Source: Camellia lanceoleosa (taxonomy: Eukaryota; Streptophyta; Magnoliopsida; Ericales; Theaceae). Taken from it: a DNA stretch of 64,000 nt. The notes beneath the pieces were generated by a model that was given only the letters and a program-made list of their open reading frames with translations, was not told the DNA's origin and made no database searches. The position numbers and the translations under genes were made by a program. Location: NCBI GenBank assembly GCA_025200525.1, contig CM045761.1, positions 100,168,182-100,232,181 of the forward strand, in the 5' to 3' direction. This document shows, one piece after another, positions 1 through 11,520 of the stretch; position 1 is the stretch's first letter, and each line of letters starts with the position of its first letter.

Positions 1-770
1 GGCGGGGAGATCACGGCGATTAGGATTTCCATTCGCTAAAGAAACAATGTTGTGAATATAAAGTGAATGGTATAGGATCTTATAAGCATATACTCGATCC
101 CTAATGGGTTTGATCAAAATGGAACGGTGGTTGAGCAGATATCTTTGTAATAAGAGAGGTTTTTCTCTCGAGGTGAGGAAATGAAATGACATCCGAGCCA
201 AAATGGAATTGAGCAATTTCATTAATGGTTTGACTTCGGGGGTGACTAGGTTCTTTGTAGAACAAAGTTAGTAACATGTGATTTGGTGTACTACCGATGG
301 GCGAACCCGTTAATTGGAAGCGAGTAATCAAACTGCTTTTGGCTTGAAGCAAAGGATCATTAGCCAATGCAGAGGAGTAATCAGACGGTGAATAGTACCA
401 AGAGTATGGTAACGGTTTACTAAGTCAATGGATTTGGCGCCAAAGGAGGAGGAACTATAAGTTGATTAGGTTTATCGAACTAGAAGAGGGACCAAAGCCT
501 TGGAAGGAGGCCTTGGACGAGACATCTGTGGAATAGGAAACAAAGATTAGCAACCGAAAGAAGATCTAAATAATTCGGTAATAAAATAGATCATTATAAT
601 AATTATGGCGTAAATTGCGTTGAGCTTGTAATCGGTGGTGAAGAATGTATTGGGGCCTCTTTTAGGGTAGGTTTAAGGCGTGATTTAATGCGCGTGTTAA
701 CTTGTTTGATCGTGGTTTGGAAATGGGTAATTTGGGTTTTAACATAGGAAATATGTGGAGTAGCACTCAT
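1..770 (-). pseudogene. Caulimovirid ORF2 fragment (copy A)
   Basis: This is the N-terminal part of the second viral ORF. It starts at the ATG at 770 and runs off the left edge. Collinear sequence recurs at 1857-3512, 9855-11520 and 19128-20768. Readable pieces include a start beginning MSATPH, a basic Q/K/R-rich stretch, and a conserved block near 101-367 rich in leucine and phenylalanine. Several indels break the frame. The function of this ORF is not known to me. It is the last ORF of the unit and has no enzymatic motif. Copy A therefore covers only the 3' part of a genome. Confidence 0.75.
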
Positions 771-1046
771 CCTTACCCTCGTAAAAATTCGGGTAAGAAA
801 ATCGTGCAAGGAATTTTGACAACCAGGATATAGTAATATCAAAATCAAAAATACTTAAAATAGATTGCCAGCGGGCAAAAATTTGTTTACTAGCAAGATT
901 TTGAACATCTTTTTCCAAAACATATTTAGCTGATTTGCAATCGACACGAAGTAAGAATTTTTGATTTAAAATATCATCTTGAAATTTTTGAATACATAAA
1001 ACAGTAGATAAAATTTCTTTTTTAATAGTACTATAATTTAATTGTG
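739..1046 (-). pseudogene. Caulimovirid RNase H fragment (copy A)
   Basis: This is the C-terminal end of viral ORF1, about 100 residues of the RNase H domain, read continuously from about 1046 down to the TAA at 739-741. RNase H degrades the RNA strand during reverse transcription. Matching sequence occurs in copies B, C and D next to the RT region. The upstream end is abrupt: homology to the other copies stops at a primer-site-like motif at 1046-1057. The last 32 nt overlap the ORF2 start at 770. Confidence is high for the family and lower for the exact domain limits. Confidence 0.75.
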
Positions 1047-1284
1047 CTCTGATACCAAAAGGGGACTCTTGCGAAAACAACGCTCGAGGGGGAACTACAC
1101 AAGGTGCTTATGCTTGATCGCCCCTAATCCCACGATGCCAGGCCTTTTTAGGGGCGGACGGCAGCATCGCGTACCTACCAAAGCATACGGGCACTAGCAC
1201 TTGAGCGCAAGACTGCCGCAGAGAGCCTCTTTACCTAAGACTGGAGAGTGAGAGGATCGGCAGTCTGATAAGGCTCTGATACCA
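1047..1284 (-). other. Unmatched segment between two tRNA-Met primer-site motifs
   Basis: This stretch of about 225 bp is not alignable to any viral copy in the window and is more GC-rich than the viral DNA. It is bounded on the minus strand by two direct copies of the 12-mer TGGTATCAGAGC, at 1046-1057 and 1273-1284. The right copy is the authentic primer site at the end of copy B. The left copy is fused to the RNase H sequence of copy A. No ORF or RNA gene is apparent. Confidence 0.5.
1272..1284 (-). promoter_or_regulatory. Primer-binding site at the 3' boundary of copy B
   Basis: The minus strand reads TGGTATCAGAGCC, complementary to the 3' end of plant initiator methionine tRNA, the primer used by caulimovirids for minus-strand DNA synthesis. 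The same motif lies at 9274-9286, and copy D stops inside it at 21329. Confidence 0.85.
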
Positions 1285-1856
1285 TGACCGCGGAAGTAGC
1301 ATACAAAATAAAGGAGATGGATTACGAAATCAAAGATGAACTAATTTAAACAAAGAATTGGAATGCACAAACCAAAATATAATTCAAGTCATAATATATT
1401 AAAACATTTAATTGATACAGAAATAACTTGCACTTACAATTGTTGTAACTGCAAGGATCTTTAATTGGTACGTAACATGGGAATGGGAAAGTAAACCTCA
1501 CTCGTAATCTTTTCTTACAAACCGAAGGGTTGAAGAAAAGAAGGTGTCGAGTGATTACAAACAATTACAAATATATAGAAAATAAAATTAACTATGCAAA
1601 GATGTGAATCGGAGATGCAAGATGTGAATCGGGAACTATGCAAAGATGAATCGGGAACTATGCAAAGATGTGAATCGGGCCGAATGATGAAGGCAAATGG
1701 TCAGATTGAAGACCGAAAGGTATCGGTTGCTTTTGATTGATTGAATAGTGGAGCATGTGAATAAAGGAATCGTAATAAATATAAATTGACAATTTTCTCA
1801 AAAGAGTATTGATTGAAGTCAATTTTATATTTATAAAGAATCCTATGTTGATTATT
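1285..1856 (-). promoter_or_regulatory. Caulimovirid intergenic promoter region (copy B)
   Basis: This is non-coding DNA between the ORF2 stop and the primer site. On the minus strand it holds three to four imperfect copies of a roughly 23-bp motif related to AACTATGCAAAGATGTGAAT (1591-1680), then a TATATAT box at 1571-1577, then about 285 nt of leader before the primer site. The layout of upstream repeats, TATA box and primer site matches a caulimovirid pregenomic RNA promoter. Corresponding regions are at 9287-9854 and 20769-21329. Promoter activity is inferred. Confidence 0.6.
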
Positions 1857-3512
1857 TCAAGCAAATGGGTCCCGAGCATCTTGAAACTCGGGATGATCCA
1901 AGTTGATTGGTTGATTCTTCCGAATCGCTTTGAATTAGCCGAATCGCTTTTCCGAATCGGACTGTTGGACCGGTGTAGGAGATTGTTCATTCTTTGATTG
2001 CTTTGGGCCGATCTACCAGAGACGGGCCATCTGGAGCGGTGATCACTAGTGGATCCAAAGGAACAATGGGCCGAGCAGAGGTGAAATGGGCTTAGCTTTT
2101 GATTTGGATTTTGACTTGGGCTTTGAATGAGCCTTAGGTCGGTCCAGAACTATTGGAATTTTCGACTTTCCTTTGGATCTAATCTTGGATGATTTGGGCT
2201 TGGAGCCACTAGATGAGGGGTCCAAGATTGACCGGAGGAAGACTGGCCGACTTCCTTGATCGACAGTAGCTTGGGTTCTCACTGGCTTTGGCTATTGCAG
2301 AGTTGGAGCACAAGTATCCTGAGGAAATTCCTCATAAACAATTTCAATAATCCCGGGCACATTGAACTTAGCCCACCATTTAACCGAAAGTGTTGTCGAA
2401 TAACTATGTTATCATCAATTCCATAATGCCATTTGAATATCCATGGAATTTTGTATTTGGATATAAAAGTGAGCAATATAGGAAATTGTGTTTGATGAGC
2501 AAGTGAATGGGTAAACAAAGCAAAGAAAGTATGCAATTGTTTCATTAAGGAACTTGGGAGAATATCTCAAATGGGGCCATAATGAGTCCACCATCTCGTA
2601 AACCAAAGTTGGTAACTCGGATTTGAATTTTTGATCAAAGGAGATAAACCAGAGTGGTCAATGACTCATTTTGGTACACAGAACAATTTGAACCAAGCAT
2701 CAACATAATCATGGTAACTATATTGAATAGAGTGGCCAGGAGATCACGAAGCGATTAGGATTTCCATTCTCGCTAAAGAAACAATGTTGTGAATATAAAG
2801 TGAATGGTATAGGATCTTATAAGCATATACTCGATCCCTAATGGGTTTGATCAAAATGGAACGGTGGTTGAGCAGATATCTTTGTAATAAGAGAGGTTTT
2901 TCTCCGAGGTGAGAAATGAAATGACATCCAGAGCCAAAATGGAATTGAGCAATTTCATTAATGGTTTGACTTAAGGGTGACTAGGTTCTTTGTAGAACAA
3001 AGTTAGTAACATGTGATTTGGTGTACTCGGCCGATGGGCTAACTGGTTAATTGGAAGCGAGTAATCAAACTGCTTGGCTTGAAGCAAAAGGATCATTAGC
3101 CAATGCAGAGGAGTAATCAGACGGTGAATAGTACCAAGAGTATGGTAACGGTTTACTAAGTCAATGGATTTGGTGGCGCCAAAGGAGGAGGAACTATAAG
3201 TTGATTAGGTTTATCGAACTAGAAGAGGGACCAAAGCCTTGGAAGGAGGCCTTGGACGAGACATCTGGAATAGGAAACAAAGATTAGCAACGTAAAGAAG
3301 ATCTAAATAATTCGGTAATAAAATAGATCATTATAATAATTATGGCGAAATTGCGTTGAGCTTGTAATCGGTGGTGAAGAATGTATTGGGCTCTTTTAGT
3401 AGTAGGTCCGGCCGATTTAAAGGCGTTAATGCGGCGTGTTAACTTGTTTGATCGGGGTTTGGAAATGGGTAATTTGGGTTTTAACATAGGAAATATGTGG
3501 AGTAGCACTCAT
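1857..3512 (-). pseudogene. Caulimovirid ORF2, unknown function (copy B)
   Basis: This is the complete length of the second ORF, from ATG at 3510-3512 to the stop at 1857-1859, about 550 codons but broken by many indels. Like copy C it has a basic N-terminus, a central hydrophobic/aromatic region and a C-terminal tail rich in lysine and serine followed by glutamine, serine and glutamate. It begins inside the end of ORF1 with an overlap of about 32 nt. No enzymatic motif is visible. A second ORF of unknown role is reported for florendoviruses, and this may correspond. Confidence 0.7.
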
Positions 3513-4950
3513 CCCTTACCTCGTAAAAATTCCCTGTAAGAAAATCGTGCAAGGAATTTTGACAACAGGATATAGTAATATCAAAATCAAAAATACTTAA
3601 AATAGATTGCCAATGCAAAAATTTGTTTACTAGCAAGATTTTGAACATCTTTTTCCAAAACATATTTAGCCGATTTGCAATCGACCTAAGTAAGAATTTT
3701 TGATTTAAAATATCATCTTGAAATTTTTGAATACATAAAACAAGAGATAAAATTTCTTTTTAATAGTACTATAATTTAATTGTGCTTTATTCCGCATACA
3801 CCGTAATGATAGCGAACAATTTGTTCAGATGATCGGGAGTGACCTTCTCGAGTAGAATGCCACCATAACCAATATCGAAGCATCGTTTGAATAATTTTGA
3901 ATGAGTCCTCGAGGAATACCAAGACAAGGAAGGACTTAACATATTGTTTGACTTGTTGAACAACAAAGAAGATGAGCAGAAGACCAAGGAGGAGGATTAT
4001 CCTTTAACCTATCGAACAATGGTTGATGATTTTCCTAAGGTCTTTATAAAATTCAAAGAATGTAATTGAGAGATCCTAAAACCGTTGTAATTGGGTTTTA
4101 TCAAGAATTTCATCGTGAAATTTAGACGCAAACTCAATAGAGCGACTAATTGGGAGAATAGTATTATGGTGAATATCATAACCTAAAAACCTAACTTTAG
4201 TTTGAAACAATTTAATCTTAGGGCGTAAATGACTAAACCATGACTTTTAATAGTATAAAAGAATGCTTAAATGTTTCCAATGTTCACTAATGGATTTGGA
4301 AAAGATTAATATGTCATCAATGTAAACAATTGAAAAATGACTAAATGGATTGAATATTTCATTCATTATGTTTTGAAATTCACTAGGAGCATTTTTAATC
4401 CAAATGGCATGACATTCCATTCATATTGACCAAAAGGTGTATTAAATGCGCTTTATATCTATCTTTAGGATGAATTTGGATTTGCCAAAACCACTTTTTA
4501 AATCAAATTTACTAAAAATAACAAATGATTAAGTCTTTTAATTAGGTCTTTTTATTGGGAATAGGATATCTAATCCATTCAAGAACAGATTTAATGGTTT
4601 ATAATTAATAACTAGGCGAGGAACACCTCGTTTAATTCACATTTTTATTAACATAAAAAGGTGACAAGACCATGGTGATTTGTCGACTAATAATTCGATT
4701 TTTTAATAATTCATTAATTTCTTTTTACACATTTCTAACAATTCATGATTCATTTGAATAGGTCGATTTAGTAGGTATTTGTCTTTCATGAAAACCTTTA
4801 ATATATGGTAAAAGTAACAACATGCTTTTTTTCTATGCCAAAATGCAAAGGTAAAGATGAGCAAACAGTTGATTCAAGTTTTAATTGAAAATCATTAATT
4901 TGAGAAATAAGAACTGGATCGCTTAACTGCTGATCAATTCTTTTATAATT
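3481..4950 (-). pseudogene. Caulimovirid reverse transcriptase-RNase H (copy B)
   Basis: This is the replicase part of ORF1, which copies pregenomic RNA into DNA. The RT active-site YIDD is encoded at 4313-4324. Around it are the block with W-I-K and F-Q-N-I-M-N-E and, upstream, remains of the finger/palm region near 4600-4850. RNase H follows to the TAA at 3481-3483. Small indels and AT-rich drift split the frame into short pieces. Order and sequence are collinear with copies C and D. The YIDD box with an adjoining RNase H and no integrase fits Caulimoviridae rather than an LTR retrotransposon. Confidence 0.8.
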
Positions 4951-5059
4951 AATTTCTTCTTTAAGAAAATTAATATGTCGAGTTAATCGGTTAATAGTAT
5001 GAGTAATAGAACAATCTTGTAATTGATTTAATTCTAATGGTTCAGAGGAAACAAGAATT

Positions 5060-5860
5060 TAAATGTGACAGATGTCCTAAAACATGAGTGGTAATTCCTT
5101 CAAAGAGAAGTGGTAAATGGATATAATAATGATATAAATGGTGTACCTAAAATGATTCTATCACCATGTTTTTGACTAAAACAAATGTAGTTTTGAAACA
5201 AACATTATTTTGACAAACATGTACTTTAGGTAATTTATATTTAATATGCATTTTACTACCATTAGCAGAGGTCAATTTCTCTTGGCATTTGTGATAATAT
5301 TTAGTAGGGAGTAATCCTTCTTGAATACAGTTTAAATCAGCACCAGTATCAATTAAAGCAACTAGGTCTAATTCAAAATCTTCAACAATGATTTTAATTC
5401 TTGAATACCATTTTTGCATATAAATTTTATTAAGTAAATTTAATCTTTTATCGTCAAGGTTAGCAGATTGAGATCGATTATCAAAAATAAGTTTATCTCG
5501 ATTTGTATGATCAGATTCAGGATCAGAATTATGTTCTGATTGATGAGGTGATGCTGGATTAGGTTGAAAATCATTTAAATTTTGTTTAAGTTTAATATTG
5601 ATGATTTCATTTTCTAATTTATTATCTTTATTCTGAAGTTCTTTGATAGTTTGTTTAATTTGATTGATTTCAAATTGTAAATCTTGAAGTGTAACTTCTT
5701 TAGTTTTATTTTTAAATTTTTCCAAAGTTTTAGACAAACTAATTATAGGTTTATTAACCTTAGGTTTAGTTTCTGATTGAAGCATTAAGCCTTTCAATTT
5801 ATCAATATATTGTTGTTTTAGTTGAGGATCTTCTAATTTACTAATTAAATCGATTAAAGC
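5060..5860 (-). pseudogene. Caulimovirid aspartic protease and coiled-coil linker (copy B)
   Basis: A frame of 216 codons (5147-5797) is the longest open viral stretch in copy B. Its N-terminal half is a lysine/glutamate/asparagine-rich helix-forming linker with leucine/isoleucine spacing typical of a coiled coil. Its C-terminal half is a retropepsin-like protease with the catalytic DTG encoded at 5342-5350. The enzyme would process the ORF1 polyprotein. The frame is interrupted downstream at about 5147, where copy D continues into the RT domain. Confidence 0.8.
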
Positions 5861-7890
5861 AGTATTCTTCTTGAGTATGTTTGGTAAGAACGTAAATTTG
5901 TTTAAAGTTTACAACAAACATCAAGACAAGCCAAAGTAATTTGATTATCCTAATCGTAATGATTATTATCGAAGAGGAACTAGATGTAGTTGGAGGAGCG
6001 TAAGAGGAATCATTATCGATTGATTTAATTGGAAGATTTCAAATAATTGAATTTTGGATTCTTCATTAATTTGGAGTTGATTAACTCGCTTTGAGTTTGT
6101 GTTTCTTTACATTTATTAGCATAATGACCCTTTTGTCCACAACGTTATAGCATGTAATATCTTTATTAGATTTTGATTTGGATGTGATTTAGATTTGTAA
6201 TATTTCTTTTTGGGTTTAGTATAAAATTTATCATTCGATTTGGAAGATGAATAAGGCTTCTTGTATTTATTATAATATTTTGATTTATGTTTTGAATATG
6301 TGTGTGATTTCCTACGAGAGGGTGCAACAGGGGGTAATCCATATTGTTCACAAAAATTACCTAATTCATATTTAGCTTTATGTTTATCTTTAGAGGCTTT
6401 TTGACTAAGTTTTAGGTCAATACACATTTTTAAACCTTCTTTTTGAATAGTACTAATTATATCACCATATGTTAAATTATCATATTCAATAACACCAGTA
6501 GGGTGACTAAGAACATCTCGTATTTTATGAGGAAATAAACTAGGTAATCCATTAATAAATTTTTCTTTCCGTAATGATTTAGTACATCTTCTCTTAGCAT
6601 AACTCGAGAGGTGAAAACATCTTTATACCATCTCAAATCACTTAAGGTTGGACAAGTAAGATTACTGAGTTGATCATGCACGCAGGAATTTATATTATTT
6701 GGGATACCAATAAAATGTCTAATAATTGTATAAATCAATTGGTTAATACCATCATGTTGGCAACAGCCCAAATTTTCATGAAATATAGGTAATGCTTAAT
6801 CATCGCTTGGTTAGCATAGATGATGGAGTCTCGCTGGGTGTCGCTAAATATTTTTCCCACCAAGATTTGAGTTGACCAAGAAACCAGAGTAATTAAATTT
6901 ACAATTTCAGTTGAGTATATTGGGGATAGTTAGAGAGATAACTATTCGAGACCATAGATAAATGATTTAATTTTGGAGGAGTTGATCTTCACTAAGACCA
7001 TCAATATTCCATTCAGATAATTTTTTGGCGAGATGTAAAATTGATTATTAACATTATTTTCTTCAAATTGTAAATCAACAGAGTAGGTTTAGTATACCAA
7101 TTCTTAGTAGTTTGAGGATTAACTTTAGGATAGTGAATTTTCGCAACTTGGAATTGTTGAGCTAATTTATTGATGTCATTGTCGATTTGAGGAGGTAGGA
7201 TCCGGTTAATATCAAATTGTTGATTTAGGACAAGAATACCTTTATCTCTAGAAGGCGAGGAGTATCGGGTACAGATAATTTGGTAAATAATTTTTCAATA
7301 GCTTGGACAAGAGATGATTGATCATTTGTAACTAAGTCGTTCGTGAACGCTTACTAGGTAGGTTAAGTAAAGGTGCATCTAAAGGTTGTTTAGAAGTGTG
7401 AACAGATTCTAAATTAGTTTCTATTTTATCTAATTGTTTACCAATTGTATTTAAACATTGGTTAGTATAATTATTTTGTTCAATAACTTTTTTGAGTTCA
7501 TTATCATCGCCAGGTAATTTAAAAGGAGAGGCAGGAATTTCAGAACCTTGTTGATTAAGAATAATTTTCTAAGGGAGGATGACTAGAACTAATTGTAGTG
7601 GTAGCAGAAGTTTTCCATTTATGTTTAGTAATCGTAGTAAGTGTTTTATAATATTTTTCTTCATATTCTAGTAAGGGTAATTCAAAACCATATCGAATCA
7701 TAAAATTATACCATTCTTGGGAGATTTGAGACATTTGAGCAGTATATATTTAGCATAATAAGCATGGCGACTGGTGCGATTAGCTTTAGATTTAAAATCA
7801 ATAAGTAATTTATCAAGATTGGGAGTAAATTCTTTTAATTGTCAATAATTGGGGATTGACAGTGGTGTAAATTCTTCCATATCGCTTTGA
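5861..7890 (-). pseudogene. Caulimovirid coat-protein region with zinc knuckle (copy B)
   Basis: This is the middle of ORF1, aligned with 14742-16560 in copy D. Recognisable parts are a leucine-rich core read at 6472-6771, a strongly basic lysine/tyrosine/serine-rich tract at 6116-6427, and a degraded CCHC zinc-knuckle region near 6120-6155 that would bind viral RNA. The knuckle frame is broken in this copy. The basic tract plus knuckle is the usual C-terminal end of a caulimovirid capsid protein. Frameshifts occur throughout. Confidence 0.65.
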
Positions 7891-7899
7891 GTCGGAGAG

Positions 7900-8990
7900 T
7901 TAGTCGAATGAACTTCTTCATCAAGGAAATGAGTATGTGTAGAATAAACAGTTTACTAATTTGAGAAGTTGAGGAATTATCAATTCCTTTTAATTTTGGA
8001 TTGATTGTAGGACCTATGGTTGGACCAATATTGAGTTGACTATTTTTTCTAAATAGAGGTGTGGTGAATATTTCATCTTCGCTATTTCGCTAGGGACACT
8101 AGATGTACTATGTCTAGAGGATTGACTTCGTTAAATTTAATATGAACGTAACCATCATTATATTGTCTAATATCTTTAATATCTTGTTCAGAGGATTGTT
8201 GCGATTATGTTTGTAATTTTCATTAACAGAATCCATTCATCGTAAATCTATATCTTTCCATTCAATCATTTTAGGAATATTAATATGTGATTCATTATGA
8301 CTACTACTTTGAATAAGTAAAGTTTTATCTTTAGGTGATTTATGCAGAGCATGAACATTTAAATTAGTTTGCATACATTTATAGTGAACACGATAAATTA
8401 AAGCAATATTATGTGTCTTAGCCATCATATTAGTAAATGAACCATGTAGTTGAATATTTAATGTTAAAGCATGTAAAATATTTGGATCACTTAAATCGAA
8501 AGTGTAAAATCAGAAAACAATTAAAATGTAATCGACCTTTATGAAGACCGCCCATCATTCCCATTAGACTATCATTATAATTAAGAAAACGAGCATCTCT
8601 TAAGCATAATAAAATGTAAGTATTTTTTCCAACAAAGCGTGAGTGGATTAAGACCAACTTGGATTAGACCAATGTGAATAAAATTGTAACCATTATCTTT
8701 GTGTCTTTTAATTAATTTAGTATCAAATAACCGCAAGTTTCTCGAGGTTTTTCTAAAGCATAAACTTGTTCAATCGTTTTAACATGTAATGCAACTTTAA
8801 AAACATTCTCAGAGAAATGTTGTTTTATAAATTTCTTTGATCTGTAATTTCGTATATTCCAATCTCTATTAAATTGATCATTTTGTATTTCAACATCTTC
8901 TTCATTAATTACTAATCCTTAATTAGGTATTGAAGGCAAAGTGGTTGACCTAGAACTGACTGATGAGTTACTTCGAAATAATCGACTCAT
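7900..8990 (-). pseudogene. Caulimovirid movement protein (copy B)
   Basis: This is the N-terminal part of ORF1, from the ATG at 8988-8990. It corresponds to the better preserved start of copy D (13625-14080), whose first 150 residues read as a 30K-superfamily movement protein with the conserved L-R-D-A-R block. A 63-codon open piece at 8237-8428 is the downstream part. Movement proteins open plasmodesmata for cell-to-cell spread. Several indels break the frame here. Confidence 0.7.
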
Positions 8991-9273
8991 TGTTCTTTCT
9001 AATTAATCGCTTTACGATATCTTAATACATACCCTATTCTTGTCAAGTTACCATTAGACCATAATGGTTTCAAGATGCACCTATCCTAAATGTCCACACC
9101 GCCTAACTCTAAGGACTTACTCCCACGTAAAATGGAAGTGGGTGATCAAACCGTGGATAACAGATCGATCTCGTGGGTGATTAAGATGGAACCAAAACTA
9201 GATTAATCAAATAAACAATGGAAACGATTAATTGGAAGAAACTAAACAGTTAGAAACAGATACAACATCACCG
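8991..9273 (-). promoter_or_regulatory. Caulimovirid 5' leader (copy B)
   Basis: About 283 nt separate the primer site (9274-9286) from the ORF1 start codon (8990). No long ORF is present. Copy D retains the same leader except for about 60 nt next to the primer site. Confidence 0.6.
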
Positions 9274-9286
9274 GGCTCTGATACCA
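9274..9286 (-). promoter_or_regulatory. Primer-binding site shared by tandem copies B and C
   Basis: The minus strand reads TGGTATCAGAGCC, complementary to the initiator Met-tRNA 3' end. The 3' end of copy C lies on its right and the leader of copy B on its left, so B and C are joined head to tail exactly as in a circular or concatemeric viral genome. Confidence 0.85.
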
Positions 9287-9854
9287 TGACCGCGGAAGTA
9301 GCATACAAAATAAATGAGATGGATTACGAAATCAAAGATGAACTAATTTAAACAAAGAATTGGAATGCACAAACCAAAATAAAATTCAAGTCATAATATA
9401 TTAAAACATTTAATTGATACAGTAAATAACTTGCACTTACAATTGTTGTAACTGCAAGGATCTTTAATTGGTACGTAACATGGGAATGGGAAAGTAAACC
9501 TCACTCGTAATCCTTTTCTACAAACAAGGGTTGAAGAAAAGAAGGTGTCAGTGATTACAAACAATTACAAATATATAGAAAATAAAATTAACTATGCAAA
9601 GATGTGAATCGAGATCAGGCAAAGATGTGAATCGGGAACTATGCAAAGATGAATCGGGAACTATGCAAAGATGTGAATCGCCGAATGATGAAGGCAAATG
9701 TCAGATGAAGACCGAAAGGTCGGTTGCTTTTGATTGATTGAATAGTGGAGCATGTGAATAAAGGAATCAGAATAAATATAAATTGACAGCTTTTCTCAAA
9801 AGAGTATTGATTGAAGTCAATTTTATATTTATAAAGAATCCTATGTTGATTATT
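9287..9854 (-). promoter_or_regulatory. Caulimovirid intergenic promoter region (copy C)
   Basis: This matches 1285-1856. It carries repeated AACTATGCAAAGATG-type motifs at 9592-9685 and a TATATAT box at 9571-9577 on the minus strand, with the primer site about 285 nt downstream. It could have driven transcription through the tandem copy B. Confidence 0.6.
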
Positions 9855-11520
9855 TCAAGCAAATGGGTCCTGAGCATCTTGAAACTCGGGATGATCCAGT
9901 TGATTGGTTGATTCTTCTGAACTGTTTGAATTAGCTGAACTGTCTTCTGAACTGGACTGTTGGACTGGTGTAGGAGATTGTTCATTCTTTGATTGGGCTT
10001 GGGCCTGATCTACTGAGAGACGGGCCATCTCGAGCAAATGATCACTAGTGGATCCAAAGGTTGAACAATGGGCCGAAAGCAGAGGTGAAATGGGCTTAGC
10101 TTTTGATTTGGATTTTGACTTGGGCTTTGAATGAGCCTTAGGCCGGGTCCGTAACTATTGGAATTTTGGACTTTCCTTTGGATCTAATCTTGGATGATTT
10201 GGGCTTGGAGCCACTAGATGAGGGGTCGCTAAGATTGACCGGAGGAAGACTGGCCGACTTCCTTGATCGATTGCGGTAGCTTGGGTTCTCTGGCTTTGGC
10301 TATTGCAGAGTTGGAGCACAAGTATCCGAGGAAATTCTCATAAACAATTTCAATAATCCTGGGCACATTGTAGTTAGCCCACGATTTAACTGAGTGTTGT
10401 CGAATAACTATGTTATCATCAATTCCATAATGCCATTTGAATATCCATGGAATTTTGTATTTGGATATAAAAGTGAGCAATATAGGAAATTGTGTTTGAT
10501 GAGCAGTGAATGGGTAAACAGCAGCAAAGTATGCAATTGTTTCATTAAGGGAACTTGGGAGGATATCCGAATGGGGCCATAATGAGTCCACCATCTCGTA
10601 AACCAAAGTTGGTAACTCGGATTTGAATTTTTGATCAAAGGAGATAAACCAGGAGTGACTGAATGACTCATTTTGGTACAGGAACAATTTGAACCAAGCA
10701 TCAACATAATCATGGTAACTATATTGAATAGAGTGGCCAGGGAGATCACGAAGCAGATTAGGATTTCCCCATTCTGCTAAAGAAACAATGTTGTGAATAT
10801 AAAGTGAATGGTATAGGATCTTATAAGCATATACCGATCCCTAATGGGTTTGATCAAAATGGAACGGTGGTTGAGCAGATATCTTTGTAATAAGAGAGGT
10901 TTTTCTCGAGGTGAAGAATGAAATGACATCCAGAGCCAAAATGGAATTGAGCAATTTCATTAATGGTTTGACTTCGGGTGACTAGGTTCTTTGTAGAACA
11001 AAGTTAGTAACATGTGATTTGGTGTACTCGGCGGGATGGGCTAACCCGTTAATTGGAAGCGAGTAATCAAACTGCTTGGCTTGAAGCAAAGGATCATTAG
11101 CCAATGCAGAGGAGTAATCAGGACGGTGAATAGTACCAAGAGTATGGTAACGGTTTACTAAGTCAATGGATTTGGCTGGCGCCAAAGGAGGAGGAACTAT
11201 AAGTTGATTAGGTTTACTGGAACTAGAAGAGGGGACCAAAGCCTTGGAAGGAGGCCTTGGACGAGACATCTGTGGAATAGGAAACAAAGATTAGCAACCA
11301 GAAAGAAGATCATAATAATTCTGGTAATAAAATAGATCATTATAATAATTATGGCGAAATTGCGATGAGCTTGTAATCGGTGGTGAAGAATGTATTGGGC
11401 TCTTTTAGTAGTTGGTCGGGCTGATTTAAGGCGGTTAATGCGGCGGTTAACTTGTTTGATCAGGGTTTGGTAATGGATAATTTGGGTTTTAACATGGGAA
11501 ATATATGGAGTAGCACTCAT
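9855..11520 (-). pseudogene. Caulimovirid ORF2, best-preserved copy (copy C)
   Basis: The span runs from ATG 11518-11520 to the TGA at 9855-9857, about 555 codons in four overlapping open stretches (11197-11520, 10982-11287, 10229-10687, 9855-10037). A basic N-terminus is followed by a proline/serine segment, a long central domain rich in F, W, Y and L, a lysine/serine repeat tail, and a Q/S/N/E-rich acidic C-terminus. There is no signal peptide, zinc finger or enzyme motif. Most frame changes lie at CAG or CTG sites, so the original may have been open. The function is unknown to me. The low-complexity tail suggests a structural or condensate-forming role, but that is speculation. Confidence 0.7.
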
